The translations under genes and the position numbers were made by a program. A DNA stretch of 64,000 bases from Tetraselmis striata (lineage: Eukaryota > Chlorophyta > Chlorodendrophyceae > Chlorodendrales > Chlorodendraceae), in assembly GCA_006384855.1 (NCBI GenBank), contig VCJN01002913.1, positions 1-64,000 on the forward strand, read 5' to 3'. A model generated the notes under the pieces. That model did not search any database. It had not been told where the DNA came from and saw nothing but the letters and a program-made list of their open reading frames with translations. Of the stretch, positions 55,056 through 64,000 are shown piece after piece (within the stretch, counting starts at the first letter, position 1; every line of letters starts with the position of its first letter).

Positions 55056-57531
55056 GCGCAGCCCAATAGCATAATATGGGAGCGGATTGATGGCCAGCCC
55101 TACCACATACCCTGGACGATGCCCTAGCAAGTGACCTTATGGACCCACTCATTGTACCCCTGCGCAGTACGGGCTGAAGCCCGGCTCAACCAAGGGTGCA
55201 TTGAATGCTGACGGCAGCCGTAGGTGGCATGGTTTTGGAGCAAGCCTTAATTGCAGTATTGGCCGTTGTGCGGGAACTGCTCACTTACTTGCATGCCGAC
55301 GGCGGGGAGAGCGCACCTTTGTGAATGTGCTTTACGATGGTAGAGCTAACTCTTGGCATGCAGCCATACACATAGAACGCATAAACGTGCGATATAAAAA
55401 TCGTGCCCTCGTGACATTGGGTTATCAAATTCATTACTGACCATGGACAATGACACGCACACGTATGGCTTTTACGAGAGCACACCAAACGCCACTAAGG
55501 GCTGCCCCCACGCATGATGTCATGTTCGCGTATGACGCATTGAAGGGCGCGGCCGGAAACGAAGGTAAGGGCTCATAATGGGCCAATCTACAATTGATGC
55601 TTGACAAGGGGGGCAAGAATTTCGTGGGCAGGTGTAAGTTAAGTCATCCCGTACGTAATACGTGTACGTGTGCGCTGGATTATAATCCTTAGCATATAAA
55701 TGATATATCGTTGTCCTAGGTGCGGATCAGGGTTTTTAGGTTTGACATGCAAGCAGCAAGGCCGCAAGCGCACCAGATGACGGCATGACGGCATAGTATA
55801 TATATTGCCGATAACTGGAACACTCTTGAATGGGAACGCGAGCACATCATGCCAGGGTATTTGAGTTATGAACGCGGGTGCAGCGAAGTAAATATGATGA
55901 ATGGGAAGAATGATGAAAGTCGCGGTTAGCAAACGCAACCAACACATACATCAGCAGTATTTTACATTAATGTTACTAATACAGAAAACATTAGCACGCA
56001 AGTGAACGGACGTGTGCCGGAGAGATCTGGATTTGAGAAGCTCATATATTTGAAAAACTCGAATACGAGGAATGTTAGCGCGGGTAACTCGACATCGCAG
56101 GGATCTGAATTGAAGTAATCCTGATACTGATCATCGCATACGCGGTTGAATCAGACGCACTTTTGCCGTGCTCTTGCATCCAAGTACGTAGAATGACGCG
56201 CCTTATCCTCGTCAGCCATCTCATGGTGTGGCATGTGGCATTCTCACCGTATATTGAGTCCTGCTATTACGAGTATACAGGCTGGTGCGACCGCGCGGTG
56301 ACTTTGTGTACTAGTGGCGGCGCACGTGTTCATTTCATCCGTAATCCAAGTAATCTTCAAGCATTTCTGGGAATTTAGTATCATTTAATTGAATAATGCT
56401 TATCTGGACGGTTATCGAATGACTCATATATGGTACGTTCGTAATAATTTCAAATATGCGGGATTCTATCGGGATGAGGTCGGATCATCCAAAGGTGATG
56501 ATTCGATTATGGTCCAGTTATTGGGTAATTTTCAGCATTTTGCAATTCTACGGATTTACATGAATTATAGGGGTTTCATATTCTCATAATCGGATTATGC
56601 CAGCGTGTCTTTCAAGAGTCTGGTACCTGCTGACTCAAATATGGTACGTCCATGTCATTTCGAAATCCAACGAACACTCTTATCCGATGTGGTCGGATGC
56701 TCCAAGACCTTCCAGAACATCGCGCCGCGCCTTGCTGCACGTGGCCGGAGAGGGGGAGGCTACAGACATGCAGGTGCAGCTCTGGATTTAGTAGATAACG
56801 CCAATTCCTGTCGCTCGATACCTTCTGGTACGTATATGCCCGCGATTCCCGCGCCCAACGACGATGATTACCCGCTGATTGATGTGTCCGTGGCAAGCAA
56901 CAGTCCGAAGAGAGCCGGGCAGACAGGTGCGCCATATCGCACTGCCGCAGCCACGACCGGCTCCGAGGCCGCGAGGAGTGCCAGCTGCTGCTACATGGTC
57001 GGCTTGTGCATGGTCGGCGAAGGTGACTGAGCCGCTGCACCCACTGGAAGCTGCGGGTCGGGCTTGCGGCTGCCTCCGCTGACAGGTTCCTAGCTGTGCT
57101 GCGCTGAATTTTTCCGACACACGCCAGTTCAGCTCGTCGGGTTGGGCTCGGGGCGGGCAGACAACGCACGGCTCGGCGAAGCGAAAGAGCACACCCCTCC
57201 CATTCACCCCCCTTCATCCATTGCAGCGGTACCCCTCACCTGTAGGGGAGAACAACCTGCGGGTATGGTTACTCGAGCCAGTAAATGCCGGCGTCGCGTT
57301 GGCGGCCTGGTGGCGTGCCCTTCGAGGTCTCGAGGTACGCGTTCCGGTCGCGCGCGCTGTGGCTGTTCGATACACGACGTTCGGCATATCGACCAGTGGA
57401 CTCCCAAGAAAACAATGTGGGCGGGCGGGGCGGTGGTTGTTAAACGCGGCACAGCGAAAATCTAACGATAACAACGGCCGTCTTCATTTCTATGCGGCCA
57501 CGGCTTTCTTGTTTGCAAGGAGCTGTTATCG
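55056..57531. other. Gene-poor region with a diverged ~212-bp duplication
   Basis: GACTCA-ATATGGTACGT...GAGGTCGGAT(C/G).TCCAA occurs at about 56419-56505 and 56633-56715. Short frames carry no recognised motif. Upstream exons of the WD40-like/RRM gene could lie in 57.2-57.5 kb. Confidence 0.4.
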
Positions 57532-58119
57532 ATGCCGGGGGCGGGGGAGGCGGCGGGGGTCGCCTGTATTTGGCGTTTGTTAGGGCCGGAGGGCATTTCC
57601 TTTCTTATTGGCTGGTCCGAGAGTTCTGATCGCGCCACCCCACTACTGTTGTTATCAGGCCCGCCGCATGTATTTGCCGAGGCACACATCGAAAGGTCTC
57701 TGCGAGCCGTCGAGGGGAAGGTGATCGATATGACAATGGTAGGAACCAAGAACAACTCTGCCTCCGAAGGCGGCGAGCTGTCGGAGGTGTGGTCTTTCCA
57801 CGCCGGCTCGGCACTCAGCTGCACAGCTGCTTCACCTGACGGCGCCTTCATTGCCTTGGGCACCGAGACTGGCGTGATCCTCGCCACCGTCGGCATTCCG
57901 GAGAAGGAGGGATCACTCACCCCGCAGCTTCTCGCCCACTATCCTGGCGAGCCCACGTCGGCCCTCGCGTTCGCCCCACCCCGCGGCAAGAACGAGCCAA
58001 GCGGCCTCCTGGTGGCTGGCACCAAAGCCGGCAGTATTCGCTTATTGAGCGTGGAACCAAGCTTCAAGGAGCTCAAGGTGTCCGCTGCCCCCATCTTCTT
58101 GCTTCTAAGTGTTGTACAT

Positions 58120-58164
<45 letters not shown>

Positions 58165-61100
58165 ACGCCTTGGGCCCGGGACGGGTTGGCTTCTCGTCGA
58201 AAACGGCGGCAGCTTGTTTTTCACGCTTCGACGGAGGGCGGCTAACAGTTGCGTTTTCGTGTCGAGCTGAAATAGCCTCTAACTCTGCGCCTTTCGACCC
58301 CCTCGCCGTACGCGCCAGACGCTCAGCCTCATTGACGAGCTTGGCGAAGACCCCGCTGGAGATAAGGCTGTGCGTCACGTCGTGAGCAATCCGGTTGGCG
58401 AACTGTTTGCCGCGATGATTGGCAGGTATGCTGCGTGACGACTGTGCTGGGAAGCCTGTGATACGCGTTTGGTGCAACATATGTGCCGCCCTCCACCCTG
58501 CTTTCTCGCGTTCTGTGCTTTTCTGAAATATTTTCGAAGGTACTTCCAGTCTCACAGTATATGTGATTATTATGGCTTGTGCAACCAGTGCTCTGCCAGT
58601 AGAGAGCTGCCAGTAGAGAATAAGCGTACGAAGTACACAAAGTTTCTGCTTGTATAGAGCCTTGAACCTTGCAGAACGCCTTTTGACTGTCCTGGGTGCT
58701 TCAGATGCATGCTTATCTTCACCTGCAAGTGCGAAGTCATCAGCCGGGTGGAGCTGGACGTCGATGACTGCCACGCGCCAATCTGGCTCCCCTGTGGCAC
58801 TCTTCTCTGCGCCGCCGGCGAGAGCATTTACTCCTGGGCGACCGTACTCGTTTCTCACGATCCTCGTAAGCCAACGACAATGTGTGCCAAGGAGGTGGTG
58901 CCATCAAGGAACGGGGCCAAGATTACCGCTTGCGGTGTGTCCGAGCTCCGCCTGGCCATCGGCTATGACGATGGCACAATCAAGATATTCTTTGGGACTC
59001 CGGAAGTTGGTCTGAACTGCAGCAGGATCATACATCTCAGCGACGCTGGACTTGACAAGGTAAATCATCTCACCACTCTCTATGATGCCTGCACTGTCAT
59101 GCCCAACGCTGGCATTTGATTGATACAATGTGCTGAACTCGTAACAGCTGTGCACAAACAGCCGCAGCATGGCCGATCAAGCAACCTTATCTAACCTCCA
59201 TTTGCTGCCCTCCACAGGTGTCAAACATTGTCTTTGACATGTCAAGTGACCGTCTCTACCTCTGCGCGTTCAGCGAGACCATGATGGCCATCTGGTGCGC
59301 ACGCACAGATTGTACACTGGCGTATCTCGGCCTCGCAGTCCTGCGGCATCAGCCATACCAGTAGCCCCTTGTGTTTGACTTCTGCTGTTATGCAAATCTG
59401 TTGCAGGGATCTCACCCAGCATGGCGCCGAGCGCCCCTTCCTGCCTGTGGCGGTGTTCAACTGCCATGAGCGCATCACCAAGGTGGCCCTGAACAAGCAC
59501 GCAGCCATGGTGGTGAGAGGCTCCATTTCCCATCGTGCCGCAATTAGGTCTCTGTTGCAGTGATTTTCTGTTCTTTATTGCCATTATTTCATTGCGATTG
59601 TGCGGACTGGCCAACGGTATTTTAGACATTGAGCGCCTGTAACACTGATCTGGATGACAATCGTTGTTATTTGATGCTTTCATGCCACGTGCAAAGTGGC
59701 TCAAGGGAGACGTTGCCCATGCCGCAGGTGGCCGCAACAGCGTCGGGGAATCTACTTCTCTTCAAGGCTGACAACAAGTCAAGGACTCCGGCACTTGGCC
59801 CCTGCCGCAACGCAGGGGACAAGCTCACCGTGGACTTCATTGAATGGCACCCCACTGGCTTGATCTTCACCGCGTCGAAGGACGGTCAGCTGTGCTTCTG
59901 GAAGATCCCCAATGGCCCGATCCAGGAGGCGATCAGCGCTGAACACCTCAGCTGCTCCATGATGAGCCTACTGGTGAGTGGGCAGGCCACCTGAACCCGC
60001 TGGCTGTTGTTTCTACACCAAGTTTTCCCACCGCATAGCGCTGAACACATTTGTTTTGTTCTCCTTTGCAGTCAATCTCGCCGGATGGCGCTCATGACAA
60101 GAACGGCGTCAACGGAAATGGCAAGATTAACGGCAACGGGCATATGCCGAGGGGCAGAAATGGCACTACTGGGAATGGCAATGGAAATGGACGTAATCTC
60201 CCCAGGCCCCAAGCTGAGCAGGTGCTTTCTATTTGCGTGCTTTGCTTCCTCCCCGTACGAGGATGAGCATGTCGCCCTACTTCATGCTTTCTTGAGACTG
60301 GGCCCAAAAGTGGCTGAATGGCTTGTCTGTGTGACCTGTTTGCAGGCGGCAATCACAGAGACGCCCAACATTGGGGCCTCAACCCCCGTGACCCCTCAAG
60401 CCCTCCCTGTCCGCCCTGTCCGTGTGGACCCCGCCAGCGGCAGCACCGTATCGCCTGCGCCCTTGTCTGACTCGGACCAGGGGTCCCATGGCCCGCCTTC
60501 TGCCACGAGCGTACCCGGCGAGACCGAAGAGTGCAAGACCCCCAGACCCGTCCCGGCTGCCCAGCCACCCCAAGACAGGCATTCTGAGGCCCCGGTCGGC
60601 GAGTCTGCACTATCCTCATCCAAGTCCTCCAAGACCCCCCACTTTGGCGTTGCCAGTCATGGCCATGGAGCCCCAATGTGGCCCCGTCCCCACATGGGCA
60701 GCAGTCCTCCAGACCGGCCGCCTCCTCCCACAGCTATGGCAGCGGCCGCCGCCGGCATGCCCTACTTGCCCGGCGGCTGGTATGTGCCTCCCGGCGCTCC
60801 GCCCTCTCCGCAGATAGGCGCAGTAATGCCAGGCGGCATCCCAAGCAACGGGCAAATGATGCCCCAGATGATGCCACAACAACCGTGGCAGCAACTCTAC
60901 CAACAGCAGATGGCACAGCAGCTCTGGCAGCAGCAGCAGCAGCAGCAGTACATGCAGTACTACTACAACCAGCCCCCTACCACCAGCATGTACCCCGCCA
61001 TGCAGATGCAGCCACCTTCCATGATGCCAATGCCTGGTGGCATGGTACCTGGCATGGATATGCATGAGATGCACGTGGACAACCTCCGGGTCAGTGCGCT

Positions 61101-61773
61101 CTGCCCTTCACCAGCCCCCAGGCCTATCATAATCTTCTATGCCCTATGGTCATAAAGGCTGATATGTGCCGCCGCCTGTCATGCTCACAGGTGGACACCG
61201 CTCAGCGCGACCATCACCCATACGTGAACGTGCTTACTCTGTATGTTGGCAATCTGGCAGCTCGTGTGGACGAGCCAGTGCTGATGGGAGCATTCAACCA
61301 CATCGGCCCGATCACCAACATCCAGGCAAGCAGATACATGCCCCCCTCCCAGTCTCTTTCCTGCGCCCTACATGAAAGGCCATGCCATATCGCAAAGACG
61401 GCGCTGACAAATACTGCCTTACTATGCCACAGGTGATACGCGACAAGGTCACCGGAATGTCCAGGGGCTTTGCATTCATCACCTTCGAGCATCCCCAGTA
61501 TGCTCAGCTCGCCATGTACTACATGCACGGCGTCGTTATGCAAGGCAATTTTGAAGGCCGCACCCTGCGTGTTGCTCCGTCCAACAGGTACCTTCACACC
61601 GCCAATGACATTTTCTGTTGCTCAATCCTATCGCGGCAGCCTGTACACTCACGGCCCACCATGCTGTGCCATCTGCTGCTTTTCAAGCTCCTGCGGCCCC
61701 TGATACTCACATGACACACCCCGCTCCCTGGCGCAGGAACCTGCAAATGGGGAGCAGCAGCTGGGCCAACTAG
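57532..61773 (+). CDS. WD40-like / Gln-Met-rich / RRM RNA-binding protein, about 11 exons
   Basis: Exons: 57532(?)-58077, about 58658-59059, 59218-59294, 59407-59512, 59728-59973, 60072-60221, 60346-61089, 61191-61325, 61433-61587 and 61737-61773; the junction around 58.1-58.7 kb is unsettled. The N-terminal half has beta-propeller-like repeats (SALSCTAASPDGAFIALGTETG, RLAIGYDDGTIKIF, DFIEWHPTGLIFTASKDGQLCFWK). An Asn-Gly-rich linker follows (60.1 kb). Next is a Pro/Ser segment and a Gln/Met/Tyr-rich low-complexity region (QQQYMQYYYN, PPSMMPMPGG). One RRM closes the protein: RNP2 LYVGNL (61.24 kb) and RNP1 RGFAFITF (61.46 kb), split by an intron that uses a GC donor at 61326. The low-complexity part is prion-like in composition and could support granule assembly (inference). 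The start is uncertain. Confidence 0.75.
58120..58164 (+). repeat. Poly-C tract of about 40 nt in an intron
   Basis: The longest homopolymer in the window, starting about 45 nt after the donor at 58078. Confidence 0.95.
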
Positions 61774-62421
61774 AGCACTGGCTGTGGAGCACGCCGCCGT
61801 TATTTGTGCCATCCACAACCCACCACGTGAGCGACCCCAGAAGAAGATCATAACCAAAAATGAACCGTATTCCTCCCTGTCCGAAGAATTGATGACCTAT
61901 GCGCGGCTCTAAAGGCAGGAACGTGTACGTCGAATGGCAGTACAGGTGTAGGCACGCCTCAGGCAACCCATCCAGTACCAGTAGTGTGCAAATAGAGCCC
62001 ATGTTTTTGGTGGGAGTATGGAATGGGCACACAGGGGCGCGCTTATTACCCTTACATGCATAGTGCTGGATCGTCAGATTCAGCTGGGCCGACTGGCGCA
62101 CCCGAAGCCACGCCGGCGGTGCTCACAGCTTACCAAGCTCCGTGCTGAGCACTACCGCAACGGGCGCTGGAATGTAAATAAACCGATTCAGCGCCGGTTG
62201 CCACCGTCCAGTGGTTGCTTGCCTTAGCGCCCCTCAGAAACCACTGTCAATTCTGATTACCCTGCTGACTACCTTGGCATCCCCCCCCCCCCCCCCCCCC
62301 CCCCGGGGATCTTTCTCTCTTTCTTCGCCATGCTTATGGGATTGCTCTGAGTCCAGGGCGTTGTCATTGTCTGCAATATGTAATCAACGTTGAAATCCTG
62401 GTTTATCACTGTCACACTAAG
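61774..62421. other. Convergent intergenic region (3' ends of the RRM and SNARE genes)
   Basis: No coding sequence is recognised. A poly-C run lies at 62281-62304. TGTAAATAAA at about 62174 could be a polyadenylation signal on the plus strand. Confidence 0.4.
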
Positions 62422-63654
62422 CTAGCGTATGCCTGGGGCAGCCGCCGCGGCAGCAGCGGGTGCTGGAGCTGGCGCAGGAGCGGCGGCGGCAGGCGCTGCG
62501 GCGCTTTGTGCACTGGACGACGCCAAGCAGTTCCCGCCGTTGAAGCAAATCATGAGGAAGAGCCCGACGACCACCGACGCGGCAATTCCGAAGAACATCA
62601 GTTTGGTTCGAAAGTTGTGCCACCACATCTTCTTCTTGAGGTCCCTACCCACGCGATGAAAACGATCGGCCTGTGACCACAGGCACACTTCATCATCAGC
62701 ATGGCGAAGTTTCAGCATGCGCCGTCGTATTCTGCAAACATGACCCGCGTGAAATGCTAAATGCTTTCATAAATACCAGCCGGAAGTAGCGGTGGCAGGC
62801 CTGCCGCACCTGACTCTTCATGGTTTTAGTCTTGTCAACCAGGTGGTCGATCCGGTCGCCCCGGTCCAGGACTTTGTCGATGTTGTCTACCATGACAGAG
62901 CGCACATCATCCACCTGATGCGTCGCAGCGGCCCAGTTTATGACCTGCTGCTTAGCTGTCCCCGTCAAGCACCTTGTACGCCACATGCGAAAGCCCCACT
63001 TACCTTCCGCTGCACGAGGGCCACCTTGTTAAACTCCTCTGGGTGGCAGAGAACATACTCCATATTTGCTTTCAGCCGTGGCCTGTATACGGAGGCAACG
63101 CGTCGTTACACGTACAATTGGGTCAGACACGAACACATCCGTCATGCCGTGTGCTCACGCCATGATAGCCACCATCATGATGCCTGTCAGTGGCCATACC
63201 CAAATATCTTGTCCATGCTATGGGCCATCGCGTTCTCCGCCTTCTCCTGGTACTTTGTCATAAATTCTTGCCGTATTCTTTCCAAGTACGCGTACGGCAG
63301 GCTGCGGCCCAGCGAGTCCTCCGCCACAACGCAATACACTGCGATGGTTGGAAGACCGAATGCCGGTTAGCGGTAGCCTCACATTGTCTCAGAAGGGTGA
63401 GCACAGCGACGACACCACCTGAACCCGGGACCACGCAAAGGGGCAGCTGGCTCCGTACCAAATCCTTGATCTACGAGGTAATTGAAAGTGTGTCTATCCG
63501 CCGTGAAGGTCAGCTTCTGCTGCGGGTCGCCGGGCTGAGAGGGTGGACACTTGTTGAGGCACTGAATAGCGACCGTACTGAAGTTGCCGCTGTACGACGT
63601 CTCCTGCGCAAGTACCGTCGTTCCTTTCGCCACCATGCTGTATATGAACGCCAT
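62422..63654 (-). CDS. R-SNARE, VAMP7/VAMP72 type, with an unusual luminal tail
   Basis: Membrane-fusion protein of endosomal/secretory vesicles. Exons (right to left) 63459-63654, 63200-63338, 63004-63082, 62810-62914 and 62422-62670 join in frame to 255 aa. The longin domain starts at MAFIYSMVAKGTTVLAQ and continues through HTFNYLVDQG, VVAEDSLGRSLPYAYLERI and MEYVLCHPEEFNKVA. The SNARE motif VDDVRSVMVDNIDKVLDRGDRIDHLV has the Arg expected at the zero layer. A basic KKKMWW segment precedes a single transmembrane helix (LMFFGIAASVVVGLFLMICF). The family normally ends within a few residues of the membrane; this one continues for about 40 residues of Ala/Pro repeats. The gene looks intact. Confidence 0.9.
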
Positions 63655-64000
63655 GGCAACGCAGCCGCCCGTGCTGTCGTCAGCCGCGCGACCTGCTCGC
63701 CGGGTTGAGTCGCACTGTCGGGACGGCCGGCGAACCCCCAGCGGCAGCTGTCTCTCGCGGCCGAGGAGATCCCCTCCTCGCCGTGCCGCTCGGCGAGCAC
63801 AAGCTTCCGACCCCACGTCGCACGTCAGGGCTCGTCCACGGCTCGAGACCGTCTATGATCCCTGCTCTCGGGTCGTTGTATGAGCAGGGTACGGCTTTCC
63901 CGCTGACGAGCTGTGTTTCGCGTCAGGTTTAGGTGCGCCAACGCCCCACTTCCGCACCGGTCCACTCGCCGGCCTCCCCGCAAAGGCTCACAGGCACGCT
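63655..64000. other. 5' flank of the SNARE gene
   Basis: The minus-strand frame stays open upstream of the SNARE ATG to 63816, but this is Arg-rich and probably 5' UTR. No other feature is seen. Confidence 0.4.

Noticed and set aside
58073-58858. 261-codon minus-strand frame
   Set aside because: It lies opposite exons of the WD40-like gene and a poly-C intron, and has no recognised domain. The part at 58.2-58.5 kb has a coding-like look but no supporting context.

Overview
The window is nuclear DNA of a GC-rich eukaryote. Host genes are intron-rich, donors are commonly of the gtgcg type, introns carry very long pure C runs, and degenerate DIRS-like and LINE-like elements are present. Together with a VAMP7/VAMP72-type R-SNARE this suggests a green alga (chlorophyte or prasinophyte grade). 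That placement is inference; no rRNA or organelle marker is present.

Layout. 0-2.3 kb: minus-strand DIRS-like fossil cut by the window edge. 2.3-8.2 kb: repeats, a tRNA-like sequence, homopolymer-rich DNA and a decayed LINE end. 8.2-25.6 kb: a plus-strand DIRS-like fossil split by a 12,572-bp insertion (9684-22255). The insertion has matching inverted ends and a GTAC duplication. It carries two divergent intron-rich genes: a minus-strand transposase-like gene (DUF7869-like, RNase H-fold) and a plus-strand gene ending in a beta-class DNA-methyltransferase-like domain. Introns of both genes contain arrays of one 24-bp satellite. I regard this as the window's undescribed system.

25.8-64 kb holds host genes: a small three-exon gene (25.8-26.7, +), a 19-exon oligopeptidase B (27.2-38.0, +), a six-exon 122-aa gene of unknown function (41.6-43.4, -), an intronless six-EF-hand protein (44.8-45.6, -), a methyltransferase fused to CCCH and CCHC zinc fingers (47.0-48.6, +), a WD40-like/low-complexity/RRM protein (57.5-61.8, +) and a VAMP7-type SNARE (62.4-63.7, -). 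The stretch 48.6-57.5 kb is gene-poor and contains a Ty3/Gypsy-like fossil, a foldback element and tandem duplications.

The host genes do not form a pathway. In the 12.6-kb element, a transposase-like and a methyltransferase-like gene sharing one satellite suggest a transposon that encodes its mobilisation and possibly its own DNA modification. This is inferred from sequence only. Splice sites were called by eye from GT/GC-AG rules, reading-frame continuity and family resemblance, without transcripts or database searches.
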